DNA from: Mucilaginibacter sp. SG564
GTDB lineage: Bacteria; Bacteroidota; Bacteroidia; Sphingobacteriales; Sphingobacteriaceae
Assembly: GCF_013149275.1 (NCBI RefSeq)
Contig: NZ_JABGNA010000007.1
Span: 252,448-316,447 of the forward strand
Length of the DNA: 64,000 nucleotides
Reading direction: 5' to 3'
Shown here one piece after another: positions 54,543 to 63,390 of the stretch. Each line of letters starts with the position of its first letter. The first letter of the stretch is position 1. Below the pieces are notes generated by a model that had not been told where the DNA came from, did no database searches, and saw only the letters and a program-made list of their open reading frames with translations. Position numbers and translations under genes: made by a program.

Positions 54543-55985
54543 ATGCTATTCAACTCCTTACATTTTGTATACTTTTTCATAGTTGTAACAACATTATACT
54601 TTATAATTCCGCACAAATTAAGATGGTTTTTGCTACTAATAGCCAGCTGCTATTTTTACATGGCATTTTTACCCATTTACATCTTAATATTAGGGTTCAC
54701 CATTGTTATAGACTACTTTGCAGGTATATACATTGAATTATCGTCAGGAAAAAAAAGGAAATTATTTCTGATATGTAGTTTGGTAGCCAATATAGGCGTA
54801 CTGTGTATTTTTAAATACTACAATTTTTTAAATGATAATCTGTCCTTGTTGTTAAATGATCTTGGCTATGTAAACCACATTCCAAATCTTTCCATTTTAC
54901 TACCTATCGGCCTTTCATTCCATACATTCCAGGCAATGAGTTACACCATTGAAGTATATCGGGGTAACCAAAAGGCCGAAAGAAATTTTGGCATTTATTC
55001 ATTGTATGTAATGTTTTATCCGCAGCTAGTAGCAGGTCCTATAGAAAGACCGCAAAACATATTACATCAGTTTTATGAAAAGCACAAATTTAGTTATGAT
55101 AATGTAACGAATGGCTTAAAACTTATGACCTGGGGATTTTTTAAAAAGATTGTTATCAGTGACCGTTTGGCCGACCTGGTTAACCAGGCATACAGCGATC
55201 CTCACCGTTACCAGGGTTTTCCGCTTATTTTATCAACCATCTTCTTTGCTTTTCAAATTTATTGCGATTTTTCAGGGTATTCAGATATAGCGATAGGAGC
55301 AGCCAGGGTGATGGGATTTGATTTAATGAGAAACTTTAACAAACCATATTCAGCAAAATCAATAGTTGAATTCTGGCAAAGATGGCATATCTCACTTTCT
55401 ACCTGGTTCAGAGACTACCTTTATATTCCATTGGGCGGCAGCAGGGTAAAAATGAGCCGACGTTACCTTAATTTGTTAATTACCTTTTTAATTAGCGGTT
55501 TATGGCATGGGGCTAACTGGACGTATATTGTTTGGGGAGGTTTAAACGGGGTTTATCAGATCATTGATATTTCAACAAAAAAATTCAGAGGTAAAATAGA
55601 AAGTATCGTATCATCAGGACTTAAGCCAGCTTATTCGATCTTGTGCCAACTGGTTACCTTTCTGCTTATTTGTACAACATGGGTATTTTTCAGGGCCAGA
55701 AGCGTTCAGGATGGCTGGTATATAGTAAGCCATTTTATCACCTCTGTTCACGGAACTACCGCTTTATATCTATCAGCAAAAAACATGATGGATATTCTTT
55801 TTGCATTGATTGCCTTATTCATTTTGTTTGGAGTTGAATATTTGCAGAAAAATCTGTCTTTGGTTGATTTCATAAATAGGAAATCTCCGGTTATCCGATG
55901 GGGATTTTACTATGGCCTTGTACTGATCATATTTTTGCTCGGAAAATTTGAGGGCAATCAGCAATTTATTTATTTCCAGTTTTAG
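54543..55985 (+). CDS. MBOAT family O-acyltransferase (AlgI-like)
   Basis: 480 residues with many membrane helices. Key MBOAT marks are LPIGLSFHTFQAMSYTIEVY, YPQLVAGPIER, WQRWHISLSTWFRDYLYIP and SGLWHGANW with the catalytic H322. AlgI-type proteins move acetyl groups from the cytoplasm to polysaccharides or to a partner SGNH protein. The SGNH-like gene follows after 3 bp, matching that pairing. It should be inner-membrane and act on the exported polysaccharide. Confidence 0.94.
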   Translation: MLFNSLHFVYFFIVVTTLYFIIPHKLRWFLLLIASCYFYMAFLPIYILILGFTIVIDYFAGIYIELSSGKKRKLFLICSLVANIGVLCIFKYYNFLNDNLSLLLNDLGYVNHIPNLSILLPIGLSFHTFQAMSYTIEVYRGNQKAERNFGIYSLYVMFYPQLVAGPIERPQNILHQFYEKHKFSYDNVTNGLKLMTWGFFKKIVISDRLADLVNQAYSDPHRYQGFPLILSTIFFAFQIYCDFSGYSDIAIGAARVMGFDLMRNFNKPYSAKSIVEFWQRWHISLSTWFRDYLYIPLGGSRVKMSRRYLNLLITFLISGLWHGANWTYIVWGGLNGVYQIIDISTKKFRGKIESIVSSGLKPAYSILCQLVTFLLICTTWVFFRARSVQDGWYIVSHFITSVHGTTALYLSAKNMMDILFALIALFILFGVEYLQKNLSLVDFINRKSPVIRWGFYYGLVLIIFLLGKFEGNQQFIYFQF

Positions 55986-55988
55986 ATT

Positions 55989-56903
55989 ATGAAAAAATTT
56001 TTCATCAAAGCTATTCTCTTTAGCTTATTAATCATAGTATCTCTTGTTGCAATTGTAATGTTGGTTAGCCCCTTAGTACGGGCGCATAATGATTATGTAG
56101 CAGCAACAATTGATAAAGAAAACAGGCTTCATTCCCTGCCTTCCCCCAAAATTATTTTTGTTGGAGGATCAAACCTGGCGTTTGGTATAAACAGCAATAC
56201 CATCAGCAAAAAATTCAATTATCCGGTTGTTAATATGAGCCTGCATGGGGGCTTAGGGTTGTCATATATGCTTAATGAAGCGTTAGATGGAGTCAAGAAA
56301 TCAGACATTGTACTTTTATCAACAGAGTATTACCTTGATAAACCGGAGCTAAAATTGCTTACCCAATTAATGGATGCCAATCCAAACGCTAAAAAATACA
56401 TTACACTTAAGCCCGAAGAACTGATACCTTTTTATATTAGTGATTTACAAAGATGTATCACCAGCTCTGTAAAAGTAATAGGAAAACAGTTTTCGGATAA
56501 TATTTATATAAGAAATGGCTTTACTGTTGAAGGCGATCTTGTTTCCCATTTAAATAAAAAAAATGTTCCATTAGTTCCTCCAAGGTTAAGGGAAATAGAT
56601 TATACGGATGATCTGCAATTAATGAACACTTTTATTGAGACTGCAGAAAGCAAAGGAGCTACAGTATATTACCTATTTCCAACCTATCAGCAATCTACTT
56701 TTACATTAAACAAAAAGGCGGTTAATGATTTTGCAACCCTATTCCATAAAAAGTTAAAATGCCCTATTTTAAATACGCCTGATACTTTTGTTTATAACGA
56801 TAGCCTTTACTTCAATTCAGAATATCACCTGAATAAACAAGGGAGAGAAATAAGAACACAAAAATTAATAGAAATATTGGGCAAAAACATTTTAACAAAA
56901 TAA
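55989..56903 (+). CDS. Membrane-anchored SGNH-like protein, partner of the MBOAT
   Basis: 304 residues. An N-terminal membrane helix (8-27) is followed by a periplasmic domain. IIFVGGSNLAFGI (S61) resembles the SGNH block I serine, and the C-terminal EYHLNKQG (H280) resembles the block V histidine. The usual Asp three residues before that His is Ser here, so the triad is uncertain. Placement 3 bp after the MBOAT gene recalls AlgI-AlgJ/AlgX or DltB-DltD pairs, in which the partner receives or passes the acyl group. This role is inferred from context. Confidence 0.75.
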   Translation: MKKFFIKAILFSLLIIVSLVAIVMLVSPLVRAHNDYVAATIDKENRLHSLPSPKIIFVGGSNLAFGINSNTISKKFNYPVVNMSLHGGLGLSYMLNEALDGVKKSDIVLLSTEYYLDKPELKLLTQLMDANPNAKKYITLKPEELIPFYISDLQRCITSSVKVIGKQFSDNIYIRNGFTVEGDLVSHLNKKNVPLVPPRLREIDYTDDLQLMNTFIETAESKGATVYYLFPTYQQSTFTLNKKAVNDFATLFHKKLKCPILNTPDTFVYNDSLYFNSEYHLNKQGREIRTQKLIEILGKNILTK

Positions 56904-57049
56904 CCGTTTAAGATATAGTCTGTCACCTGACGTGTAATAACATCAATTTATCTTGCCTGCTTCAAGACAAATGAAGAACATAATAAATAAATATTTGTTA
57001 TGGTAAAAAACTAAATTATTTGTCGATCCTAATTTACTTTGTGTACACT

Positions 57050-59038
57050 ATGAAAAAGTTATTAAACTGCAGGGCTCTGTTGATACTGGTTATATTAATT
57101 CAATTTTGTTGGCTACCTGTAAGGGCCCTTGACATTTATGTAAGCAGTGCCGGAAATGATACCTGGGACGGGAAAAATGCTGTTCATAATAACAATTCCG
57201 GTCCATTAGCAACTTTACAAAGGGCTTTTTTTATCGCAATTAAGAGCGATCCCCAATTAGCAAATGGAGAAGCTATTAATATATTCATTATGGATAGCAA
57301 ATATCTAATTGCAAGTCCTGTTAAGTTAACAGCTGTAAATCAATCTTATTTTATACATACATTAACCATTAAGCCCTATAAAATTCCAGCGGTAACGCTT
57401 ACCGGCTCAATAGCGTTTAATGATATAAGCACATCAAAGCTTCCGCTAAATAATATAAAATTTGATGAGGTTTTTACCGATAATTCTCTTAAAAATTATG
57501 TACGCAGTCCCAAAACATCTTTTTTTACCTTAACAAACTTTGAGACCAAGAAGACAGGAACAGGAATATATGATAACAAGCAGTTGTTTTATTATGACCC
57601 GGAGCAAGTAAGTAAATCTATTGGGCTTGCTGATTTAAAAAGCGGGCATTTTGGAATAATTATTTATGCCAACTGGACATATTGCTACAGAAAGGTAGAT
57701 AGCATCAATTTTAAAACACATGTATTATATACTACCGGGCTTAATAATAGTGATTACTCACCCTGGAAAAAAGGGGTAAGATTCAAACTAATTAGTCTTT
57801 CATCTGCTTCTGTAGCAAATGCGGATGCCTCTGTATTGTCGCAGTACTTTAATGTATCACCTAACAGCAGTCAGGTATATATTCCTGTTAATGACCGGAT
57901 ATTTGATATAACAGGTTCTGCTTTAAATAAAATAAAGAATATCCGTTTTGAAAATATAACCTTTGAGCATTTTGGTTACAGATATACAGACAGAAGCATA
58001 GATCCCAACCCCTCTGCTTTTACTGAAGATGCAGCTATAATGATAAATTTTACAGACAACGTTGTTTTTAATAAATGCACGTTTAAAGGGATAGGTAAAA
58101 ATGCTATCTGGTATTATAAATCTAATAACAATGTATCCGTTACCAATTGCATTTTTAGTAATATGGGCGCCGGATCTGTTAAAGTTGGAAGCCCTGGCTC
58201 GGGCAATGACACCAAGATATTGAATAACAAAGTTAATATCGACAACAACAAAATCACCAACAGTGGTCTGGTTGTGCCAGCTGCTAATCCAATTTTTGTT
58301 GTTAACGGCAATAACATCAGCATTAGCAACAATAGCGTTAATAGAGCAGAATACTCTGCCATTGGAATAGGCTGGGGATATGGCACCATTCCAAATATCC
58401 TCAATAATGTAACGATAAGTAAAAATAGGGTTGAAAATATTGGAACCGGTTTATTAGATGACCTGGGGGGTATTTATACTTTAGGAATGATGGAAAATGT
58501 TGTTATATCAAATAACATAGTAAGAAATCTTAAGTTTAACAGCTATGGTTCCTGGGGAATATACATTGACCAGGGGTCTAAAAACATTACAGTAACCAAC
58601 AATATTGTTGATCATTGCCAATCGGCTGGCTATATGCAAAACAGATGTCAGAACATAACCGTAACCAATAATATATTTGCAAATAATACAGGCGGTCAGG
58701 TTCAGTTTGGAAACTTTAAAGACAATATCTCTTTAAAATTTGCCAATAATGTTTTGTACCAGGAAAACAACAATCCCACAAATATAAATTGGAGTTCTTC
58801 TTTTATTCAAAGTGATTACAATACGTATTTAACTCAAAACAAATCAGGCGCTCAATTAAATAAACTTAGCAGAGCAGCTACCGCAACTACCGCTGCCGCT
58901 TCAAATGCCATAAGCACCGATAAAGATTTGCATTCAAAACGGCAACAAGTTTCATCCCGAATAAATATATCATCGTTAAACACCGACAGGGCAAATAGCT
59001 TCAAACAAATCGATACAACAAAAGTAGGTTTCCAATAA
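57050..59038 (+). CDS. Secreted right-handed parallel beta-helix protein
   Basis: 662 residues from ATG at 57050; an upstream in-frame TTG (57020) is rejected because MKKLLNCRALLILVILIQFC gives a normal signal peptide. The mature start DIYVSSAGNDTWDG and GPLATLQRAF are a common lead-in for pectate-lyase-like beta-helices. Repeated coil words (NITFEH, VSVTNCIFSN, NITVTNNIVDH) follow across residues ~290-560. Such folds occur in polysaccharide lyases, epimerases (AlgG) and hydrolases. No catalytic set can be assigned. The tail is Ser/Ala/Thr-rich. It probably trims or modifies the exported polysaccharide. Confidence 0.88.
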   Translation: MKKLLNCRALLILVILIQFCWLPVRALDIYVSSAGNDTWDGKNAVHNNNSGPLATLQRAFFIAIKSDPQLANGEAINIFIMDSKYLIASPVKLTAVNQSYFIHTLTIKPYKIPAVTLTGSIAFNDISTSKLPLNNIKFDEVFTDNSLKNYVRSPKTSFFTLTNFETKKTGTGIYDNKQLFYYDPEQVSKSIGLADLKSGHFGIIIYANWTYCYRKVDSINFKTHVLYTTGLNNSDYSPWKKGVRFKLISLSSASVANADASVLSQYFNVSPNSSQVYIPVNDRIFDITGSALNKIKNIRFENITFEHFGYRYTDRSIDPNPSAFTEDAAIMINFTDNVVFNKCTFKGIGKNAIWYYKSNNNVSVTNCIFSNMGAGSVKVGSPGSGNDTKILNNKVNIDNNKITNSGLVVPAANPIFVVNGNNISISNNSVNRAEYSAIGIGWGYGTIPNILNNVTISKNRVENIGTGLLDDLGGIYTLGMMENVVISNNIVRNLKFNSYGSWGIYIDQGSKNITVTNNIVDHCQSAGYMQNRCQNITVTNNIFANNTGGQVQFGNFKDNISLKFANNVLYQENNNPTNINWSSSFIQSDYNTYLTQNKSGAQLNKLSRAATATTAAASNAISTDKDLHSKRQQVSSRINISSLNTDRANSFKQIDTTKVGFQ

Positions 59039-59071
59039 TAAAACTGCAGCAAAGGGCTTATTCACTTGTTT

Positions 59072-59110
59072 ATGGGGAGTTTTGAAAATCAAATTTTCAA
59101 AACTCCCCAT
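59072..59110 (+). terminator. Perfect hairpin after the beta-helix gene
   Basis: 18-bp perfect arms (59072-59089 with 59093-59110) and a 3-nt loop lie 34 bp after the stop codon. There is no long T-run, so termination is likely but not certain. Confidence 0.75.
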
Positions 59111-59293
59111 TATGAACCCATCTAATTATTTCCAATTTCATAATAATCTTCAACTTCATTAATTGATGTCGATTTTTCCCTATTTTCGGCTGGCTAATAG
59201 GCTGGAGCGAGAATCATATCCTGACTTTATCAGGCTAAGAACCTCTATATCGTTTTAATCTAACTCAGTTTAATTAAAAAAACAACAAATTAT

Positions 59294-60394
59294 ATGGGAA
59301 ACCCAATACCTAAACTTCAATATATAAAAAGTTTTGACTGTTTAAGAGGATTTGCAATAGTATTGGTTATGCTTCTGCACGGCAATCACGTTTTTTTTAA
59401 AGGGGGCTGGATCGGGGTTGATCTATTTTTTGTACTCAGTGGATATCTTATTACATCATTACTTCAAAATGAATACTCCACATTCGGAAGTATTTCATTC
59501 TCAAAATTTTATATCCGAAGAGCGTTAAGGCTTTTCCCTCCTTTATTAATATGTATTCTTATAGCCAATATCCTATGGGGCTATACCAAATTCGATCCGG
59601 GAGCTAACCAAATAGTAGCCACATTTGCAGGCTTATTTTATTTTACTAATTTCCTGATACGTAGTGTACCCGGCAATATGGCTCATTTATGGTCTTTATC
59701 TGTTGAAGAACACTTTTATTTCTTTTGGCCCATATTCGCCCTTCTTTTTGTATTCAAAAGGCCTTTTCACGGTCGAATTAATTTTATGGTGACCTTACTT
59801 GTTATCGTAACTATTCTCAGGATACTGGCTTTCCATCAGAATCATCATTTCCATCTGATAACAATAGATGCTTACAGGTTCACTGTTTGCAGAATCGACA
59901 GCATTTTATTGGGTTCTTTATTAGCTTTTATACCCGCGGAGATTCAACGTGAAGATATCAACACGAAAAACAGGACGAACATAGCTTTACTCATCGTATT
60001 CCTTCTTTTAGCCTTCGTTTTTATTTTGTTAAAAATTGATAAGGACGATGTTTATTTGAATAACGGTGGATTTATACTCACCAATCTATTGTGTGTAGGT
60101 ACCGTATGGTTTGCCATCAAAAAACAACATCATGCTATTTTCAGCAGCAAGGTGCTCTCCTGGATCGGAAAGCGATCTTACGGAATTTATGCTTACCATC
60201 TACCTATCTTTTTGGCCTCAGATTCACTCATAGATCCTAAAAGCATAGTTAGCATAGTAACTGTAAATGTAGCACGGATTGCTATTTCTTTTGGTTTAGC
60301 AGCCTTATCCTTCAAGTACGTTGAAACGCCGATTTTAAAACTTAAGAATCGTTACCAGGTAAAGAAAGCAGAATCAGTTCCCGCAACTAATTGA
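59294..60394 (+). CDS. Acyltransferase-3 (OafA/YrhL-like) membrane acetyltransferase
   Basis: 366 residues with about ten membrane helices. IKSFDCLRGFAIVLVMLLHG carries the conserved His29 of the family, and GVDLFFVLSGYLI and LWSLSVEEHFYFFWP are the other marks. There is no C-terminal SGNH domain. It likely acetylates a sugar of the exported polysaccharide. It converges with the next glycosyltransferase. Confidence 0.93.
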   Translation: MGNPIPKLQYIKSFDCLRGFAIVLVMLLHGNHVFFKGGWIGVDLFFVLSGYLITSLLQNEYSTFGSISFSKFYIRRALRLFPPLLICILIANILWGYTKFDPGANQIVATFAGLFYFTNFLIRSVPGNMAHLWSLSVEEHFYFFWPIFALLFVFKRPFHGRINFMVTLLVIVTILRILAFHQNHHFHLITIDAYRFTVCRIDSILLGSLLAFIPAEIQREDINTKNRTNIALLIVFLLLAFVFILLKIDKDDVYLNNGGFILTNLLCVGTVWFAIKKQHHAIFSSKVLSWIGKRSYGIYAYHLPIFLASDSLIDPKSIVSIVTVNVARIAISFGLAALSFKYVETPILKLKNRYQVKKAESVPATN

Positions 60395-60479
60395 GTTAAT
60401 TGAATACGATTATATAAACAGATTTACTTACCGTATCCTAAATATGTAGATCGGTTTGCGGGAATGCTATTGTTTGTAA

Positions 60480-61628
60480 TTAAGCGTATCGCTTTATCAA
60501 ATCAAAAAAATCATTCCATCCTGTTTCATAATCAGGCAGGTACGAATCAAAGCTTGTAGTATGGTTTATATTATCTAATAATGCCTTAGCCCAAGCATCT
60601 TCATCGGTAAGCGTTATCATTTGCAAGCCATTATAATCATGCAAAACCTCTGATACAAAAGAAAGATCGGATGCTAATATCTTCTTTCCAAAAAATGCGG
60701 CTTCAATCAATGGCAAACCAAACGTTTCAATATAACTTGGAAACAGGATCAATTTTGACTTTTGATAGTACGCCATCGCCTCGTCATAAGAAACGTGCCC
60801 TGTAAACAAAAAATACTTTTCCAGGCCTCTTTGCTTAATGATTTGATATATGCCGCTTGTGTTTACATCAAGTGTAAAAATAATTTTCCAGGTACTAAGT
60901 AATCGTTCTTCTGCAGGGGCGATCTCTAAAAGCCGGCTTAAAACATTTACAATAAATAAGTGATTCTTGTAAGGATATTCGGTAGCTGGAAAATATATAT
61001 AATTCAAATCGGACTGATGAGCGTCGCTATCTTTCAAAAAATGAATCCGGTTTTGAAACGAGGAAATATCAGGTTTGATGATATGAATCTGATCATCCTT
61101 AATATGAAAAGTATCCACTAAGGCTTGTTTAACCCATTTAACCTGTGCTATAAAAATTGAATTATCGTTATATGACCATTTCATTATTTTTCGGAAAATG
61201 GTTTTATATATCCACAGTTTGGTTTCGCTCTTTTTCCAGATATTCCATCGCTTGGGATAAACCGGAATTGGATTATGATAATATATTAATTGGTTTTTAT
61301 TGTTGAAGAAAAACCCGATGCTTTGCAGAGACACAAAAAGTGAGACATTCAGATGCTTTTCTTTGATCCATTTTCGTAAACCAGACACTTCCCATTTTAT
61401 TCGATCAACAATATTGTTAACGGGTAAATGTACTATCTGTATTGACTCCGGTATGTCCCTGGCCTCTAGCACAACCCCATCACATACAAATAAGTAAAAA
61501 TCAAAATCTTTAAAATCGTTTTGTTTAAGGATCAATTGATTAAAAAACTGTAAAAGTATAGTACGCGCGCCTCCATTTTTAAGAGATACTGCATTTACAA
61601 TAATATTTTTTTTTATTACGCTCCCCAT
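60480..61628 (-). CDS. Glycosyltransferase family 4
   Basis: 382 residues. The C-terminal donor half is clear: IYFPATEYPYKNHLFIVNVL, then LFPSYIETFGLPLIEAAFFG with the E-x7-E motif. The N-terminal half (NAVSLKNGGARTILLQFFNQ) resembles GT4 acceptor loops. Its start overlaps the acetyltransferase gene by 13 bp, so translation is coupled. Donor sugar unknown. Confidence 0.9.
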   Translation of the reverse strand: MGSVIKKNIIVNAVSLKNGGARTILLQFFNQLILKQNDFKDFDFYLFVCDGVVLEARDIPESIQIVHLPVNNIVDRIKWEVSGLRKWIKEKHLNVSLFVSLQSIGFFFNNKNQLIYYHNPIPVYPKRWNIWKKSETKLWIYKTIFRKIMKWSYNDNSIFIAQVKWVKQALVDTFHIKDDQIHIIKPDISSFQNRIHFLKDSDAHQSDLNYIYFPATEYPYKNHLFIVNVLSRLLEIAPAEERLLSTWKIIFTLDVNTSGIYQIIKQRGLEKYFLFTGHVSYDEAMAYYQKSKLILFPSYIETFGLPLIEAAFFGKKILASDLSFVSEVLHDYNGLQMITLTDEDAWAKALLDNINHTTSFDSYLPDYETGWNDFFDLIKRYA

Positions 61629-62191
61629 CTGTTCCCTTTTATTAAAGCCGGATTACCCTTATAAATAACATTAGATTCGGTTGTACTGGTTACTACCCCA
61701 CCTGCTGCAATGACCGTATTGCTACCTATAGTGACACCAGGACCAACAAATGCAGAAGCCCCTACCCAACATCCATCATTTAAAATAATGGGCTGATTGC
61801 GGTAATCCATGCTTGGTTTTCGATAGTCATGATTTCCGGTACACAAAAACGCACGCTGGGATATGCATACGTCATTACCAATGGTAATTGGTACCAGGTT
61901 TAATAAATAAACTTCTTCCCCTATCCAAACATCATTGCCTATAGTCAGATGCCATGGCATGTGGATGTTGACCCGTGGTTTAATAACGATATTATTTCCC
62001 ATTTTAGCACCAAATAGCTTGAGTAAAAATCTTTTAAAACTATAAGGATACGGAAGAGCGCTCAAAAAAAACATCACTTTGATAATATACCATATTGATT
62101 CTTTTAAAACCCCGGCCCCTCTAACATACCCGGCACTCGGATTGAACTCCCTTAACTTAACCTGATGTTGAGCGTTTTCTTCGAAATCCAT
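61616..62191 (-). CDS. Hexapeptide-repeat acetyltransferase (WcaF-like)
   Basis: 191 residues. One hydrophobic stretch (about 33-50) precedes a left-handed beta-helix: GAKMGNNIVIKPRVNIHMPW, LTIGNDVWIGEEVYLLN, CTGNHDYRKPS with the active-site His, and GCWVGASAFVGPGVTIGSNT. This fits WcaF-type colanic-acid O-acetyltransferases. It overlaps wzy by 40 bp at its start, longer than usual, so the true start may be slightly downstream. Confidence 0.92.
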   Translation of the reverse strand: MDFEENAQHQVKLREFNPSAGYVRGAGVLKESIWYIIKVMFFLSALPYPYSFKRFLLKLFGAKMGNNIVIKPRVNIHMPWHLTIGNDVWIGEEVYLLNLVPITIGNDVCISQRAFLCTGNHDYRKPSMDYRNQPIILNDGCWVGASAFVGPGVTIGSNTVIAAGGVVTSTTESNVIYKGNPALIKGNRWGA

Positions 62192-63390
62192 GACGTAACT
62201 ATTTGATTGAAATCGTCGACAGAATAATTGACGATCCTGTTAAAATAATATAGAAAAACAAAGAAGTACATTTCGGGCGAAAAGTAGTTTCCTTCTCTAA
62301 ACAATTTATATATGAAATAAATTAGCAACGCTCTTGATATGATGCTGCTAAACAAATTTTTATTTGAATAATCCTTGATCAGGAAGAGCAGCACAAAAAC
62401 AATTCCGGTTATACCAAGTTCTGATAGAATTCTTAAAAATAAAGAGTTAGCATCATCGGCGTTAAGATTGGCTAAATTACTTCCTTTATCAATAAAGGTT
62501 TCCTGGCCGGGAAGTTTTGAAATGTACAATTTATGACTCTCGGGGTGCGAGCCTAAACCGGCCCCAAAAACAGGGTTATTTTGAAAAACCTGTTCGGTAA
62601 CAAACATATTAGATATTAAGGCGTATGTACTTAAATTAGCTCCCTCAACATCATTAGAAACATAGGATTGTGTGGTATCATCAACCCTTAATCTAAAATC
62701 ATCAACAAATACATACGCAAGCGTTACTGATAGGTATATGATCAGAAAGATAAATAGATTACGAAAAGCAAATTTATTTTCCTGGTATAAAAATAAGGAA
62801 ACAAATATGCCAAGGTAACCAACAGAAGAGAAGGTAAGTATCAGCGAAAAGAGTATCACGTAAAATTTAATAGAATTAACCTTTTTATTCTTCATCAATA
62901 TAAAGAATGCCGGGAGCACAATACCCGCAAAGTGAGCCGGTTCGGCCATTATGCTATGTAACCTGTATGAACGCTCACCCAATAAGCCAAAGATCACTAC
63001 AAACAATATTATTCCCAGAATACTAACCCAATAGGCGTATTGTAAATAGGTTTTAATTACCACTAAAAACCATCCGTTTTGCGAAAAGTACCTGATAAAA
63101 TTGTAAAAATACAACGAAACGAAGGTTATACCTATTAGCTGAAAGTAGCCTTTTGTTGGACTGTTATATAAAAACACTATCGAAAATATGCACGATAGAA
63201 AAAGAAAGCCAAAAATATAACCAAAGTATTGAGGGAATTTTAAGTTACCTTGCTGAAAAATAAGCAGTGCGAAATTTATTGGTAGAATAAAATAGAATAA
63301 TTTAAGATCGACACCGTTGCCTCTGCCATATAATGCCAAAGCCTCGCTAAAAACACATAAAAGTGTACTATGCAATAAGTATTTATTCAT
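62152..63390 (-). CDS. O-antigen/exopolysaccharide polymerase-like membrane protein (Wzy/ligase type)
   Basis: 412 residues with about ten membrane helices and a larger periplasmic loop (about residues 215-310) containing NPVFGAGLGSHPESH. That GxGLGSHP-like segment is typical of O-antigen ligase/Wzy proteins. It joins repeat units (Wzy) or ligates glycan to lipid (WaaL); context with glycosyltransferases favours polymerase. Its start overlaps the upstream glycosyltransferase gene by 8 bp. Confidence 0.8.
   Translation of the reverse strand: MNKYLLHSTLLCVFSEALALYGRGNGVDLKLFYFILPINFALLIFQQGNLKFPQYFGYIFGFLFLSCIFSIVFLYNSPTKGYFQLIGITFVSLYFYNFIRYFSQNGWFLVVIKTYLQYAYWVSILGIILFVVIFGLLGERSYRLHSIMAEPAHFAGIVLPAFFILMKNKKVNSIKFYVILFSLILTFSSVGYLGIFVSLFLYQENKFAFRNLFIFLIIYLSVTLAYVFVDDFRLRVDDTTQSYVSNDVEGANLSTYALISNMFVTEQVFQNNPVFGAGLGSHPESHKLYISKLPGQETFIDKGSNLANLNADDANSLFLRILSELGITGIVFVLLFLIKDYSNKNLFSSIISRALLIYFIYKLFREGNYFSPEMYFFVFLYYFNRIVNYSVDDFNQIVTSWISKKTLNIRLS

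Noticed and set aside
57020..57049. TTG start for the beta-helix protein
   Set aside because: ATG at 57050 gives a normal signal peptide; the longer form would bury it.
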